In this document: one piece after another, positions 17,491 through 27,778 of the stretch
Numbering within the stretch: position 1 is the first letter of the stretch
Layout of the letters: the number at the start of each line of letters is the position of its first letter
Assembly (NCBI GenBank): GCA_028713975.1
Contig: JAQTNE010000007.1
Span: 1-64,000 of the forward strand
DNA from: Sulfuricella sp.
Lineage (GTDB): Bacteria; Pseudomonadota; Gammaproteobacteria; Burkholderiales; Sulfuricellaceae
Length of the DNA stretch: 64,000 bases
Direction: 5' to 3'
Program-made: the position numbers and the translations under genes
Notes under the pieces: model-generated
What the model was told of the DNA's origin: nothing
What the model saw: only the letters and a program-made list of their open reading frames with translations
Database searches by the model: none

Positions 17491-18405
17491 CTAAACTGCC
17501 TGGCTGTGAAAACGCAGGAACGCAGCCGGCGCATCTTCCTGATGTTCGAAGCTGGCATACTCCCACGCATCCGCGTCCGCCATCAGGCAGCGCAGCAAGC
17601 GGTTGTTCAGGGCATGGCCGGATTTGTAACCGGTAAAGGCGCCGATCAGCGGGTGGCCAAGCAGATAGAGGTCGCCGACGGCATCCAGCACCTTGTGCTT
17701 GACGAACTCGTCCTCATAGCGCAGACCGTCGCCGTTGAGCACGCGGAATTCATCCATCACGATGGCGTTGTCGAGACTGCCGCCCAGCGCCAGGCCCTGC
17801 GAGCGCATCGCCTCGACCTCATGCATGAAGCCGAAGGTACGGGCACGGGCGATTTCCTTGATATAAGAGATGTCGGCAAAATCCACCTCGGCGGTCTGGC
17901 CGGAACTAGACAATACCGGGTGATCAAATGCGATGGTCAGGCTTACCCGGAATCCCGGATGTGGGTCGAAACGCACCCATTTATCGCCATCCCTGACCTC
18001 GATCGTCTTCTTGATACGAATGAATTTCTTCGCGGCCGGCTGGTCCTCGACACCTGCGGACTGGAGCAGAAAAACAAAGGGAGAAGCGCTGCCGTCCATG
18101 ATCGGCACTTCCGGCGCGGTCAGGTCGACATAAGCGTTGTCGATTCCCAAGCCGGCAAAGGCGGACATCAGATGTTCGACCGTCGCGACCTTGACGCCAT
18201 TTTGCACCAGCGTGGATGAAAGCCTGGTCTCGCCAACGCTGTCCGGCGCAGCCTGGATATCCACAGGGTCGGGCAGATCGACGCGGCGAAATACTATCCC
18301 GGTGTTGACCGCGGCCGGGCGCAAGGTGAGATACACCTTCTCTCCGGTATGCAGCCCCACTCCGGTGGCGCGTATAATATTTTTCAGTGTCCGCTGTCTA
18401 ATCAC
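17491..18405 (-). CDS. lpxC: LpxC, UDP-3-O-acyl-N-acetylglucosamine deacetylase
   Basis: A 304-aa zinc enzyme for the committed step of lipid A synthesis. The zinc ligands are in [19 protein letters not shown] and [15 protein letters not shown], and the catalytic His in [13 protein letters not shown] start at 18405 is preferred: it begins the conserved IRQRTLKN, has GGGA upstream and gives the family length. An ATG at 18453 would add 16 unusual residues. The gene closes the dcw cluster after ftsZ, as in most proteobacteria, and the outer-membrane lipid step thus sits with the wall genes. It is convergent with dciA. Confidence 0.96.
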   Translation of the reverse strand: MIRQRTLKNIIRATGVGLHTGEKVYLTLRPAAVNTGIVFRRVDLPDPVDIQAAPDSVGETRLSSTLVQNGVKVATVEHLMSAFAGLGIDNAYVDLTAPEVPIMDGSASPFVFLLQSAGVEDQPAAKKFIRIKKTIEVRDGDKWVRFDPHPGFRVSLTIAFDHPVLSSSGQTAEVDFADISYIKEIARARTFGFMHEVEAMRSQGLALGGSLDNAIVMDEFRVLNGDGLRYEDEFVKHKVLDAVGDLYLLGHPLIGAFTGYKSGHALNNRLLRCLMADADAWEYASFEHQEDAPAAFLRFHSQAV

Positions 18406-18544
18406 GATATTCCCATAAGCATCATAGTATTGCATTGGCCGCCAGTGTAGCACGGCGAGCGGTTGAAGACCACTCCCCCAGCGTTCCAGCCGGTCTCCGC
18501 CCCGTCCGGCGAGCGGTGCAATCCAGTTCCGTACAGGCTGCCTG

Positions 18545-19693
18545 TCAGTCCGCCTGCTTGCGCAGGAATGCCGGGATATCCAGCAGCTCCACGCCGGATT
18601 GTTTCATCGCCTCGACCTGGGCATCGCGCCGCCGCCGCATCACAGCGGGCTGCTCCAGCTCGTTGTAATCCACAATCATCGGCTCATTGTCGGTGCCGGT
18701 CTTCACGATGCTTAACGGCTTGCTCTGCTGGCGGTTGACCGGCGAACCCAGGCCGGTGGCGACCACCGTCACGCGCAACTGGTCTTGCTGCGTGCTGTCG
18801 AACACCGTGCCGAAAATCACCGTAGCATCCTCGGCGGTGAAGCTGCGAATCGTGTTCATCACCTCGTATACCTCTTCCAGCTGCATATCCTCGCTGGCAG
18901 TGATATTGACCAGTACGCCGCGGGCGCCGGACAGGTTGACATCCTCCAGCAACGGGCTGGCCACTGCCTGTTCCGCCGCCATGCGGGCACGGTCGGCGCC
19001 GGCTGCCTGGGCCGAGCCCATCATCGCCATGCCCATTTCCGACATCACCGTGCGCACGTCGGCAAAGTCGACGTTGATCATGCCGGTGCACTTGATCAGT
19101 TCGGCAATGCCCGCCACCGCGCCGTGCAGCACACCATCCGCCGCCTTGAACGCGTCGCGGAAACCGATCTTGCCGCCCAGCACTTCCATCAGCTTGTCGT
19201 TGGGGATCACGATCAGCGAATCAACATGCTGCGACAACGCTTCGATGCCTTCCAGCGCCACTTTCATGCGCTTGCCCTCGAAGCCGAACGGCTTGGTGAC
19301 CACCGCCACGGTCAGGATGCCGAGTTCCTTGGCGATCTCCGCCACAACCGGCGCGGCGCCTGTGCCGGTGCCGCCGCCCATGCCGGCGGTGATGAACAGC
19401 ATGTCAGCACCGTCGATCAGCTCGATGATGCGCTCGCGGTCTTCCAGCGCCGCCTCGCGCCCGACCCCGGGATTAGCGCCCGCGCCCAGACCCTTGGTGA
19501 TGTCTCCGCCCAACTGCACGGTGGTGCCGGCCTGGTTGCGTTTCAATGCCTGTGCATCGGTATTGGCGCAGATGAACTCAACGCCGCTCAACCCGCTGGA
19601 GATCATGTGGTCCACCGCGTTACCGCCGCAGCCGCCGATGCCGATCACCTTGATTACCGCTTCCTGTGTTTGTGTATCCATGATCTCAAACAT
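18545..19693 (-). CDS. ftsZ: FtsZ, tubulin-like cell division GTPase
   Basis: A 382-aa protein forming the Z ring. The tubulin signature [11 protein letters not shown] is present, with NTDAQAL and the T7-loop region [11 protein letters not shown]. The variable linker is followed by the conserved C-terminal peptide [11 protein letters not shown] that binds FtsA and ZipA. GGAGGAG lies 6 bases before the ATG at 19693; a longer in-frame start nine codons upstream lacks this support. It follows ftsA by 45 bases. Confidence 0.98.
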   Translation of the reverse strand: MFEIMDTQTQEAVIKVIGIGGCGGNAVDHMISSGLSGVEFICANTDAQALKRNQAGTTVQLGGDITKGLGAGANPGVGREAALEDRERIIELIDGADMLFITAGMGGGTGTGAAPVVAEIAKELGILTVAVVTKPFGFEGKRMKVALEGIEALSQHVDSLIVIPNDKLMEVLGGKIGFRDAFKAADGVLHGAVAGIAELIKCTGMINVDFADVRTVMSEMGMAMMGSAQAAGADRARMAAEQAVASPLLEDVNLSGARGVLVNITASEDMQLEEVYEVMNTIRSFTAEDATVIFGTVFDSTQQDQLRVTVVATGLGSPVNRQQSKPLSIVKTGTDNEPMIVDYNELEQPAVMRRRRDAQVEAMKQSGVELLDIPAFLRKQAD

Positions 19694-19738
19694 GTTTTTC
19701 TCCTCCGTTGTTACGCCCAAAAATTAAAACCCAAAAAA

Positions 19739-20977
19739 TCAAAAATTCCCTTGAAACCAGCTCTTCATCCGATCGAATATCTGCTTCAGCGAACCGTTCT
19801 GCATCGTGGCCAGGTGGTGACGCTGGTGCTGATCCATGCCCGCGAGCAGCAGCCCGACACCGGTTGCAAAGCGCGGGTTGCGCACCACCTCGGCCAGGCC
19901 GCCGACATACTGCGGCAATCCCAGGCGCACCGGCATGTGGAAAATTTCCTCGCCCAGCTCTGCCATGCCCGCCATGGCACTGCTGCCGCCGGTGATGACG
20001 ATGCCGGAGGAGAGCAGCTCCTCGAAGCCGCTGCGGCGCAACTCTGCCTGCACCAGGCTGTAAAGCTCCTCCACCCGCGGCTCGATCACTTCGGCCAGGG
20101 TCTGGCGCGACAACTGGCGTGCCGGACGGTCGCCCACGCCCGCCACCTCGATCATTTCCTGAGGGTTGGCCAACTGGCGCAATGCGCAGCCGTATTTCAT
20201 CTTCAAATCCTCGGCATCCGCCGTCGGCGTCCTGAGCGCCATGGCCACGTCGTTGGTGATCTGGTCGCCCGCAATCGGAATCACCGAGGTATGCCGAATC
20301 GCCCCGCCGGTGAACACCGCGATGTCGGTAGTGCCGCCGCCGATATCGACCAGACATACGCCCAAATCTTTTTCATCATCCGACAGCACCGCCATGCTGG
20401 ATGCCAGCGGCTGCAGAACCAGGTCACGCACCTCCAGGCCGCAGCGGCGCACGCACTTGATGATGTTCTGCGCCGCGCTGATCGCGCCGGTGACGATATG
20501 CACCTTGACCTCCAGCTTCACCCCGCTCATGCCGAGCGGCTCGCGCACATCTTCCTGGCCGTCGATGATGAATTCCTGGGTCAGGATGTGCAGCACCTGC
20601 TGGTCAGTCGGGATGATCACCGCGCGCGCGGTCTCTATAACCCGATCAACATCGGTCTGGCCGACTTCCTTGTCCTTGATCGCCACCATGCCGTGGGAGT
20701 TGATGCTTCTGATATGGCTGCCGGCAATGCCCGTATAAACTTCGCGGATCTTGCAGTCGGCCATCAGCTCGGCTTCTTCCAGCGCGCGCTGGATGGCGTT
20801 GACGGTCGACTCGATGTTGACCACCACGCCTTTCTTCAGTCCGCGCGACTGCGTCTGGCCCATGCCGATGATCTCCAGCCGACCTTCCGGCAAAATTTCG
20901 GCGACGATGGCGACGATTTTCGAGGTGCCGATGTCCAGGCCCACGATCAGATTTTTTTGTTCCTTGGTCTTGCTCAT
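19739..20977 (-). CDS. ftsA: FtsA, actin-like membrane tether of the Z ring
   Basis: A 412-aa actin-fold protein. The phosphate-1 motif GLDIGTSKI, phosphate-2 DIGGGTTDIAV and adenosine motif ITGGSSAM are present, and the 1C domain lies in between. The C-terminus ends with an amphipathic helix (LKQIFDRMKSWFQGNF) that anchors FtsZ filaments to the membrane. The ATG at 20977 has AGGGGAG 7 bases upstream; a GTG directly before it is less likely. It is between ftsQ and ftsZ. Confidence 0.97.
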   Translation of the reverse strand: MSKTKEQKNLIVGLDIGTSKIVAIVAEILPEGRLEIIGMGQTQSRGLKKGVVVNIESTVNAIQRALEEAELMADCKIREVYTGIAGSHIRSINSHGMVAIKDKEVGQTDVDRVIETARAVIIPTDQQVLHILTQEFIIDGQEDVREPLGMSGVKLEVKVHIVTGAISAAQNIIKCVRRCGLEVRDLVLQPLASSMAVLSDDEKDLGVCLVDIGGGTTDIAVFTGGAIRHTSVIPIAGDQITNDVAMALRTPTADAEDLKMKYGCALRQLANPQEMIEVAGVGDRPARQLSRQTLAEVIEPRVEELYSLVQAELRRSGFEELLSSGIVITGGSSAMAGMAELGEEIFHMPVRLGLPQYVGGLAEVVRNPRFATGVGLLLAGMDQHQRHHLATMQNGSLKQIFDRMKSWFQGNF

Positions 20978-20992
20978 CACCTATCTCCCCTG

Positions 20993-21790
20993 TCAGGCGG
21001 CAGTCGCCAGATAACCGGCATCACGGCGCCACCCGATTTTTTTCTTCAAACTTTCCCGTCCCGTCTTTCCCTCTGGCCGCACCTTCTTCTCCTCGGTCGT
21101 CACGTAGTGCACCGCGAAGCCGTTGGGGTAACGTAAATCCGCATAGCTCGCCGGCTGGGCCAGTTTCGCCAGCGTCACCTGATAGACCCCGGCAAATTTC
21201 TCCAGCCGCTCGCGCACCCTGTCCCGGCCCAGTTCCAGCACCAGGCCGGTATTCAGCCTGACCTGCAATGCGCGTCGGTCAGACAGGCTCATGCGCACCG
21301 GTTTCAGATTGAGCGGCTTGAGCAGGCGGCTGAATTCCCCATAGTCCCGCGCCATCTCCCCGGCAGCATCTTCCGGGCCGCTGAACTCCGGCAGCACAGC
21401 ATTCGATGCCGCCCGGAACAGCTCACCCCGCGTATTCACCAGCGCCGAGCTGTCCCAGCGCGCCAGCACCACATGCTCCTCGATCGCCACTTCCAGCTTG
21501 TCTGGCCAGCGCCGCCGCACGTTCACATTGCGCACCCAGGGCAGCTTCTCGAACGCGGCACGGGTACGGTTGAGATCGAGAGTAAAAAAATTTCCTTTCA
21601 TTTCGCGCGCCACGATGAACTGCACCTGCTCGCGATTGACGTGCTGCAAGCCACCCCTGACGTCCACCATGCGCAGTGGAAACACCGGCAGGTGCACCAC
21701 CAGGAACAGAATGGCATAGAGCAGCAGCACGCCCGCCAAGGCATAAAGCATGTTTGCGAGCCACAAGGTCATTTGCGTTTTATCCCACAC
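20993..21790 (-). CDS. ftsQ: FtsQ, divisome membrane protein with POTRA domain
   Basis: A 265-aa bitopic protein: short cytosolic start, one transmembrane helix (about residues 10-33), then the POTRA domain (PLRMVDVRGGLQHVNREQV) and the FtsQ beta domain. It links FtsB/FtsL with the early divisome. It uses GTG at 21790. A basic tail after residue 240 (KKVRPEGKTGRESLKKKI) is longer than in E. coli. It sits between ddl and ftsA. Confidence 0.94.
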   Translation of the reverse strand: MWDKTQMTLWLANMLYALAGVLLLYAILFLVVHLPVFPLRMVDVRGGLQHVNREQVQFIVAREMKGNFFTLDLNRTRAAFEKLPWVRNVNVRRRWPDKLEVAIEEHVVLARWDSSALVNTRGELFRAASNAVLPEFSGPEDAAGEMARDYGEFSRLLKPLNLKPVRMSLSDRRALQVRLNTGLVLELGRDRVRERLEKFAGVYQVTLAKLAQPASYADLRYPNGFAVHYVTTEEKKVRPEGKTGRESLKKKIGWRRDAGYLATAA

Positions 21791-21835
21791 AATCCGGTTC
21801 CAGATTGAATATCGGGCATCCTGAATTCAGGGCGT

Positions 21836-22756
21836 TCATCCTGCCTCCGCCAGTCCGAGAACCCTCGTCACCAAATCTTCAAAGCTCAGCTCCGCTGCCC
21901 GCGCCGCCATCGGCACCAGACTGTGATCGGTCATGCCGGGCGAGGTATTGGCCTCCAGCACATAAGCCTTGCCCGCGGTATCGAGCAGGAAATCGATCCG
22001 CCCCCATCCCTGTCCGCCGATCACCGCGAATGCCTGCTTTGCCAGGCGCCGGATTTCGGATTCCTGCTCTGCGGCCAGCCCGCACGGGCAAAGATAGCGG
22101 GTGTCGTCGCGCAAATATTTCGCTTCGTAATCGTAAAATTCGGTGGCCGGTTCGATCTTGATCACCGGCAACGCCTCGCCGCCGAGAATTGCCGCGGTGT
22201 ATTCGCCGCCGCCGATGAATTGCTCGGCAATCACCAGATCGTCGTAACGCGCTGCGGCCTCGTAAGCCGCGCTCAATTCGGCAACCGTCTTCACCTTGCT
22301 GATGCCGACGCTGGAGCCCTCATTGGCCGGCTTGACGAACAGCGGCAGGCCGAGATGTGCGGCAACCGCGGCGAAATCGCTGGCGGCGTCGATCAGCTCG
22401 AAAGCGGGAACCGGCAACCCCGCCGCCTGCCACACCAGCTTGCTGCGCCACTTGTCCATCGCCAGGGCCGAGGCCAGCACGCCGCTGCCGGTAAAGGGAA
22501 TACCCAGCAGGGCCAGCGCCCCTTGTATCGTGCCGTCCTCGCCTTGGCCGCCATGCAGCGCGATGAAAACGCGCGCATAACCTTCCCGCTTCAGCTCGCC
22601 GAGTTCCCTTTCGGCCGGATCGAACGGATGCGCATCCACGCCGCTGCGCTTCAATGCAGCCAGCACCGCATTGCCGCTCTTCAGCGACACCTCGCGCTCG
22701 GCGGATTTTCCGCCCAGCAGGACAGCGACTTTTCCGAAATTATTTGCTTGCATCAT
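21836..22756 (-). CDS. ddl: Ddl, D-alanine--D-alanine ligase
   Basis: A 306-aa ATP-grasp enzyme that makes D-Ala-D-Ala for MurF. Motifs: [16 protein letters not shown] at the N-terminus, [24 protein letters not shown] and [16 protein letters not shown]. The D-Ala-D-Ala (not D-lactate) type is inferred from YDYEAKY, whose first Tyr is the specificity residue. Start at 22756 is chosen over a GTG six codons upstream because of AAGG 7 bases before it. A repeat hairpin lies between it and murB. Confidence 0.95.
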   Translation of the reverse strand: MMQANNFGKVAVLLGGKSAEREVSLKSGNAVLAALKRSGVDAHPFDPAERELGELKREGYARVFIALHGGQGEDGTIQGALALLGIPFTGSGVLASALAMDKWRSKLVWQAAGLPVPAFELIDAASDFAAVAAHLGLPLFVKPANEGSSVGISKVKTVAELSAAYEAAARYDDLVIAEQFIGGGEYTAAILGGEALPVIKIEPATEFYDYEAKYLRDDTRYLCPCGLAAEQESEIRRLAKQAFAVIGGQGWGRIDFLLDTAGKAYVLEANTSPGMTDHSLVPMAARAAELSFEDLVTRVLGLAEAG

Positions 22757-22782
22757 TTGAAAACCTTTTTTCACCGTGGAGG

Positions 22783-22840
22783 CGCAGAGGCACAGAGAAT
22801 TTCAACATCCTTTATCTCCGGCTCCCTCTGTGCCTCTGCG
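22783..22840. repeat. Hairpin repeat, ACCGCAGAGG family (copy 2)
   Basis: A perfect 15-bp pair (CGCAGAGGCACAGAG at 22783-22797 and its complement at 22826-22840), extended on both sides by imperfect pairing, fills the 94-bp gap between murB and ddl inside the dcw operon. It is close in sequence to copy 1 at 5899-5956. Confidence 0.85.
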
Positions 22841-22850
22841 TCTCTGCGGT

Positions 22851-23864
22851 TCATGCCTTTTCTCCAATTACCCGAACCTCAGTAACAATATCCACGCCGT
22901 GCCGCTCCTTGACCGTCTGCCTTATCCTGTCGATCAGCGCCTCGATATCCGCTGCCGTCGCCGTGCCGGTATTGACGATGAAGTTGGCGTGCTTGGGCGA
23001 CACCATCGCGCCGCCGGACATCGTGCCCTTCAGACCGCAGGCTTCAATCAGGCGTGCCGCATGGTCACCCGGCGGATTGCGGAATACCGAACCGGCATTG
23101 GGGATGCCGATCGGCTGGCTGGCCACCCGCTGTTCCAGCATCCCCTTGATTTTTTTCCGGGAGGCCGCACCGTCGCCGCGATTGAAGGCGAACCACGCGG
23201 CGACAAACCATTCCTGCGGGCTTTCGCCCAGGCGAGTGGCAAGTGGCGAGTGGCCACAGCCGGGAACCATCGGGGTTTCCTTACTTGCATCTCGCCACTC
23301 GCCACTTGCCTGCCGCAAGGCAACATGACGGTAGCCGATATTGAAATCCTGCGGCGTACGGCGGCGCAGTTCACCGAAACAGTCGATAGTCAGCGCCGCA
23401 GCCACGTATTGCCAGGTTTCGGCGCCATAGCAGCCCGCATTCATCGCCAGCGCGCCGCCCACCGTGCCGGGTATGCCGGCGAGAAACTCCGCTCCCTCGA
23501 AACCGCTCATCGCCGAAAAGCGCGCCACCTTCGGGCCTGCCACACCGGCTTCGGCATAAATGCCTGCCGCCGTGCCCTTTTCGCCATGCCATAGCGCAAT
23601 CTGGTTAAGCGCGCTGTGCAGCAGCACCACCGTGCCGCGCACCCCGCCGTCGCGCACCAGCAGGTTGCTGCCCAGGCCGATGAAATGGACGGGCTCGTCC
23701 GCCGCCAGCCCCTGCAGAAACTGCGCCAGATCGGCGATGTCGGCCGGAATATAGAAATGCTCCGCCGGGCCGCCGACGCGCCAACTGGTATGCCGGCTCA
23801 TCGGTTCGTTGAATTTCATTACGCCACGCAGCCGCTGGGGCGCAAACGCCAATGCCATATTCAT
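22851..23864 (-). CDS. murB: MurB, UDP-N-acetylenolpyruvoylglucosamine reductase, with palindromic insert
   Basis: An FAD enzyme reducing enolpyruvyl-UDP-GlcNAc to UDP-MurNAc; 337 aa from ATG 23864. FAD motifs FIGLGSNLLVRDGGV and GIPGTVGGALAMNAG are present, with the catalytic Ser in NAGSVFRNPPGDHAA. The ATG at 23864 has GAGGAG 9 bases upstream; a GTG at 23888 overlapping the murC stop is the alternative. Odd: between YRHVALRQ and EWFVAAWF about 27 residues are encoded by an inverted repeat with perfect 16-bp arms (23238-23310), a position where homologues have a short connection. The frame stays open and flanking motifs are intact, so the protein is probably active. Confidence 0.95.
   Translation of the reverse strand: MNMALAFAPQRLRGVMKFNEPMSRHTSWRVGGPAEHFYIPADIADLAQFLQGLAADEPVHFIGLGSNLLVRDGGVRGTVVLLHSALNQIALWHGEKGTAAGIYAEAGVAGPKVARFSAMSGFEGAEFLAGIPGTVGGALAMNAGCYGAETWQYVAAALTIDCFGELRRRTPQDFNIGYRHVALRQASGEWRDASKETPMVPGCGHSPLATRLGESPQEWFVAAWFAFNRGDGAASRKKIKGMLEQRVASQPIGIPNAGSVFRNPPGDHAARLIEACGLKGTMSGGAMVSPKHANFIVNTGTATAADIEALIDRIRQTVKERHGVDIVTEVRVIGEKA
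23238..23310. repeat. Palindromic element inside murB coding sequence
   Basis: GGCAAGTGGCGAGTGG (23238-23253) and its exact complement (23295-23310) enclose 41 bases. It adds the peptide ASGEWRDAS to SPLATRL to MurB without a stop. It differs from the family in murC and murF, and resembles GTGGCGAGTGGC-type palindromes seen between genes in other bacteria (recalled, not searched). Confidence 0.85.
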
Positions 23865-23884
23865 TTTTTCGATCTCCTCAAGGT

Positions 23885-25405
23885 TCACGCCCCGCCCCGC
23901 ACCAACTGGCCCGGTATCTGGCCAATCGAACCGGCCCCCATGGTCAGCACCACATCGCCATCCCGAACCGCGCCCAGAATCGACTGCGGCAGTTCCGCCA
24001 GCGTCTCGACAAAAATCGGCTCAACCTTGCCCGCTACCCGAATGGCGCGCGCCAATGCCCGCCCGTCGGCGGCCACGATCGGCGCTTCTCCCGCCGGATA
24101 AATCTCGGTCAGAAGCAACGCATCGACAGTGGACAGCACCCTGACGAAATCCTCAAACAAGTCCCGGGTACGGGTATAACGATGCGGCTGAAACGCCAGC
24201 ACCAGCCGTCTGCCGGGGAAAGCGCCGCGCGCAGCAGCCAGGGTTGCCGCCATTTCCACCGGGTGATGACCGTAATCGTCGACCAACGTGAAGCCGCCCG
24301 ATCGAGACAAGCGCCCTTCACCATCGCCCCCTCTCCCGCCTGCGGGAGAGGGTTGGGGAGAGGGCAATCCGTCCTCAGGAGAGGAAACGATCGCCCTCTC
24401 TCCCGCCTGCGGGAAAGAGTTGGAGAGAGGGTAGTCCGGCAACGCCACCTCGCCATAACGCTCAAAGCGGCGCCCGACTCCGCTAAACTCGGCCAGCCCC
24501 TTGACGATGGCCGCATCCGGCGCACCCACCTCCATCGCCACTGCGATGGCCGCCAGCGCATTCAGCACGTTGTGCTGGCCGGGTAGATTGAGTGTGACAT
24601 CCAGTTCCGGCATGCCATCGCGCTGCACCTTGAAGTCCATCCGTCCATTGCTGTGACGGACGTTCACCCCGCGCACCTGCGCGCCCTCTTCCAGGCCGTA
24701 AGTGGTATTCGACTTGGTGATGCGCGGCATGATCTCGCGCACATTGGCATCGTCCGAGCACAGCACCGCCATGCCGTAAAACGGCAAGCGCTGAATAAAA
24801 TCGACAAAAGCTTGCTTGAGCCGGCCAAAGTCGTGGCCGTAGGTTTCCATGTGGTCGGCGTCGATATTGGTCACCACCGCCATCACCGGCATCAGGTAGA
24901 GGAAGGAAGCATCGGACTCGTCCGCCTCGGCGACGATAAATTCGCCCTGCCCCAGCCGCGCATTGGCGCCCGCCGCCTCCAGCTTGCCGCCGATGACGAA
25001 AGTCGGATCCATCCCCGCCTCGCCGAGGATGCTGGCGATCAGCGAAGTGGTGGTGGTCTTGCCGTGCGTACCGGCCACGGCTATGCCCTGCTTGAAGCGC
25101 ATCAGTTCCGCCAGCATCATGGCGCGCGGCACCACCGGAATATTGCGCTGCCGCGCTGCCGCGACTTCGGGGTTATCTTCCTTGACCGCGGTGGAGACTA
25201 CTACTACATCGGCCTGCTCCAGATTGGCAGTGGCGTGACCGTGATACACCTGCGCACCGAGACTCTTCAGCCGGCGCGTCACGGCGTTATCGCCCAGATC
25301 GGAGCCGCTCACCTCGTAGCCTAGGTTGAGCAGCACCTCGGCAATGCCGCTCATGCCGACGCCGCCGATGCCAACGAAATGAACGTGTTTGACTTTATGC
25401 TTCAT
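23885..25405 (-). CDS. murC: MurC, UDP-N-acetylmuramate--L-alanine ligase, with two palindromic inserts
   Basis: A 506-aa Mur ligase adding L-Ala to UDP-MurNAc. The Rossmann motif [16 protein letters not shown]-loop [21 protein letters not shown] region, and VDDYGHHP of the C-terminal domain are intact. It is longer than usual: residues about 325-368, in the loop just before VDDYGHHP, come from two tandem copies of a GC-rich palindrome (24302-24432). E. coli MurC has a short variable loop there. The frame is kept through both copies, so the insert is tolerated. The stop overlaps the alternative murB GTG start. Confidence 0.96.
   Translation of the reverse strand: MKHKVKHVHFVGIGGVGMSGIAEVLLNLGYEVSGSDLGDNAVTRRLKSLGAQVYHGHATANLEQADVVVVSTAVKEDNPEVAAARQRNIPVVPRAMMLAELMRFKQGIAVAGTHGKTTTTSLIASILGEAGMDPTFVIGGKLEAAGANARLGQGEFIVAEADESDASFLYLMPVMAVVTNIDADHMETYGHDFGRLKQAFVDFIQRLPFYGMAVLCSDDANVREIMPRITKSNTTYGLEEGAQVRGVNVRHSNGRMDFKVQRDGMPELDVTLNLPGQHNVLNALAAIAVAMEVGAPDAAIVKGLAEFSGVGRRFERYGEVALPDYPLSNSFPQAGERAIVSSPEDGLPSPQPSPAGGRGGDGEGRLSRSGGFTLVDDYGHHPVEMAATLAAARGAFPGRRLVLAFQPHRYTRTRDLFEDFVRVLSTVDALLLTEIYPAGEAPIVAADGRALARAIRVAGKVEPIFVETLAELPQSILGAVRDGDVVLTMGAGSIGQIPGQLVRGGA
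24302..24432. repeat. Two palindromic elements inside murC coding sequence
   Basis: Copy A core at 24326-24365 and copy B core at 24393-24432 lie in the same orientation. Each has a stem CTCTCCCGC/GCGGGAGAG with a CT loop (slightly changed in B), followed by GGTTGGGGAGAGGG (A) or AGTTGGAGAGAGGG (B). The two copies are translated in different frames: A as [20 protein letters not shown] as [16 protein letters not shown]. Copy A also shares its left flank (from 24304) with the murF copy. Confidence 0.9.
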
Positions 25406-25420
25406 TTCAAAACCCCATTA

Positions 25421-25510
25421 ACCGCGGAGGACGCGGAGGAAGAACAAAACCCTTCAACAACAAACTGCCTTTGCTGGATTTTCCTCTGCGTCCTCCGCGT
25501 CCTCTGCGGT
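25421..25510. repeat. Hairpin repeat, ACCGCAGAGG family (copy 3)
   Basis: 20-base arms (ACCGCGGAGGACGCGGAGGA at 25421-25440 and its complement at 25491-25510, one mismatch) fill the gap between murC and murG. The loop of 50 bases is A-rich. It interrupts an otherwise tightly overlapping operon. Confidence 0.85.
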
Positions 25511-25520
25511 GAAAAATTTT

Positions 25521-26618
25521 TCATCCTGCCAACTCCATGCATGCCTGCGCTACGGTTGCGGTTGCTTCCGGCTTGGCCAGTTTTTTGGCGGCTTGCGCCA
25601 TTGCCAATAATTTTTCGCGGGTAATGCCGGCCAGCAAACCGGCTAATCCTGCCGGGGTCAAGTCCCGTTGTGGCAGCAACACTGCCGCGCCGTTTTCGCT
25701 CAGGAAACGCGCGTTGCCGGTCTGGTGATCGTCCACCGCATGGGGATACGGCACCAGCACGCTGGCAACACCGGCTGCGGTGATTTCAGCCAGGGTGAGC
25801 GCGCCGGCGCGGCACACGATCAGGTCGCACCAGTCGTACATCTCGCCCATGTCGTCGATGAAAGCGCGGGCATCGACGGCAACACCGGCTGCCGCGTAAT
25901 TGGCCTTGAGTTTTTCCAGGTTTTTCGCGCCCGACTGGTGCACCACTTGCGGCCGCAGCGCTTCGGGAATCTGCGCCAGCGCCAGCGGCACTGCTTCATT
26001 GAGCGCCGCCGCTCCCAGGCTGCCGCCGACCACCAGGATGCGCAGATTGCCCTGACGCCCGGCAAGGCGCTGCTCCGGTGCGGCCAGGCTGGCGATGTCG
26101 GTGCGCACCGGGTTGCCACACCAGGTCATGGCTGGCTTGGAGCAACCGATCGGCTTGTCGCCATCGTTGTTGAATGCCGTCGGGAAGGCCACCAGCACGC
26201 GGTCGGCGAGGCAGGCCAATACCCGGTTGGCCAGCCCCGCCACCGAGTTCTGTTCATGAATGACCAGCGGCTTACCCAGCAGAGTGGCCATCAGACCCCC
26301 GGGGAAAGCGGTAAAACCGCCCATGCCCAGCACCACGTCGGGACGCAAGCGAAAGATTGCCGCTGCGCTCTGCCACATTGCCAGGAGCAGCATGAACGGC
26401 AGCGCAGCCCAGCGCAGCAAGCCTTTGCCACGCATGCCGGCGAATTTGACCCAGGCTATTTCATAACCTTTTTCCGGCACCAGTCTGGCCTCCATACCGG
26501 CACGGGTGCCCAGCCAGACCACTTTCCAGTCTTTCAGCCGCAAATGGTCAGCCACGGCCAGCGCCGGGAACACGTGACCGCCGGTACCACCCGCCATGAT
26601 CAGGATAGTGCGGCTCAT
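25521..26618 (-). CDS. murG: MurG, lipid II-forming N-acetylglucosaminyltransferase
   Basis: A 365-aa GT-B enzyme on the inner face of the membrane that adds GlcNAc to lipid [17 protein letters not shown] is the first G loop, [13 protein letters not shown] the second and VVGGSLGA the third. [13 protein letters not shown] and [11 protein letters not shown] contribute to acceptor and UDP-GlcNAc binding. Its start overlaps the ftsW stop by ATGA. Confidence 0.97.
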   Translation of the reverse strand: MSRTILIMAGGTGGHVFPALAVADHLRLKDWKVVWLGTRAGMEARLVPEKGYEIAWVKFAGMRGKGLLRWAALPFMLLLAMWQSAAAIFRLRPDVVLGMGGFTAFPGGLMATLLGKPLVIHEQNSVAGLANRVLACLADRVLVAFPTAFNNDGDKPIGCSKPAMTWCGNPVRTDIASLAAPEQRLAGRQGNLRILVVGGSLGAAALNEAVPLALAQIPEALRPQVVHQSGAKNLEKLKANYAAAGVAVDARAFIDDMGEMYDWCDLIVCRAGALTLAEITAAGVASVLVPYPHAVDDHQTGNARFLSENGAAVLLPQRDLTPAGLAGLLAGITREKLLAMAQAAKKLAKPEATATVAQACMELAG

Positions 26619-27778
26619 ACCGTATATCCTTTCATCACTTGCCGGCTTTCCCAGTCGATCCGCAGCAGCACGCCGATGGCGGCACAGTTGGCGGCCAGGC
26701 CGCTGCCGCCGAAAGACAGCAGCGGCAAGGTCAGGCCCTTGGTAGGCAGCAAGCCCATATTCACGCCCATGTTGATGAACGCCTGCACGGACAGCCAGAC
26801 ACCGATTCCATAAGCCACCAGCGCAGGAAAATGGCGATCAATCACCGCCGCCTGACGGCCGATGGCGAAAGCGCGCATGGTCAGCCAGGCAAACAGCAGG
26901 ATCACCACGGCGACGCCGGCGAAGCCCAGTTCCTCGGCGACCACCGCAAGCAGGAAGTCAGTGTGCGCCTCCGGCAAATAAAACAGTTTCTCGATACTCG
27001 CCCCCAAGCCCACGCCGTACCATTCGCCGCGACCGAAGGCGATCAGCGCATGGGAGAGCTGGTAACCCTTGCCGAAAGGGTCGGCCCAGGGGTCCATGAA
27101 ACCGATGATGCGCTGCATGCGGTAAGGAGAAGTCCAGATCAGCACCAGAAAGCCCGCCACCAGCATGGCGATGAGTCCGGCAAACAAACGCCAGTTCATG
27201 CCGCCGAGAAACATGATGGCCATAGCGATGCTGGTAATTACCGCGAAGGCGCCGAAATCCGGTTCGCGCAGCAGCAGCCCGCCAACCAGCAGCATCACCA
27301 TCAGCATCGGCATGAAGCCCTTCTTGATGCTGTCCATGTAGGCCGCCTTGCGCACTGTGTAATCGGCGGCGTACAGCACGGCGAACAGTTTCATGAATTC
27401 GGACGGTTGCAGGTTGATCACAAACAGCGACAGCCAGCGCCGACTGCCGTTGACTTCGCGGCCAATGCCGGGAATCAGCACCAGCACCAACAGCACCAGG
27501 CCGGAGAGAAACAGATAAGGCGCGATTTCCTGCAGCACCTTGTTCGGCACCTGGAAGGCGAACAGGCCGAACACGACGCCGACCACGAGAAAGATCGCCT
27601 GACGCACCAGATAATAAGTTTCCTGATAGCCGGTATGCCGGTCCGCTGCGGCAATAGCAATCGAAGCGGAATACACCATCACCAGCCCGAAACCGAGCAG
27701 CAGAATGACCAGCCACAGCAGGGTGCGGTCATAATCTGGACGGGCATGCTGGGCGGCTACCGGAGAATAGGAGTTCAT
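26615..27778 (-). CDS. ftsW: FtsW, SEDS-family septal peptidoglycan polymerase
   Basis: A 387-aa polytopic membrane protein with about ten hydrophobic helices. The SEDS signature [20 protein letters not shown] is present, with [20 protein letters not shown] near the C-terminus. It polymerises glycan strands from lipid II together with FtsI, encoded 5.5 kb upstream in the same operon. Overlaps both murD and murG by ATGA. Confidence 0.97.
   Translation of the reverse strand: MNSYSPVAAQHARPDYDRTLLWLVILLLGFGLVMVYSASIAIAAADRHTGYQETYYLVRQAIFLVVGVVFGLFAFQVPNKVLQEIAPYLFLSGLVLLVLVLIPGIGREVNGSRRWLSLFVINLQPSEFMKLFAVLYAADYTVRKAAYMDSIKKGFMPMLMVMLLVGGLLLREPDFGAFAVITSIAMAIMFLGGMNWRLFAGLIAMLVAGFLVLIWTSPYRMQRIIGFMDPWADPFGKGYQLSHALIAFGRGEWYGVGLGASIEKLFYLPEAHTDFLLAVVAEELGFAGVAVVILLFAWLTMRAFAIGRQAAVIDRHFPALVAYGIGVWLSVQAFINMGVNMGLLPTKGLTLPLLSFGGSGLAANCAAIGVLLRIDWESRQVMKGYTV

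Noticed and set aside
18785..21136. 783-codon open frame on the plus strand
   Set aside because: It is antisense to ftsZ, ftsA and ftsQ, with His/Gln-rich composition and no recognisable domain.
24290..24440. murC insert as a sequencing or assembly error
   Set aside because: The frame is kept through both copies and on to VDDYGHHP, and a matching unit is found in murF, so a real repeat is more likely.
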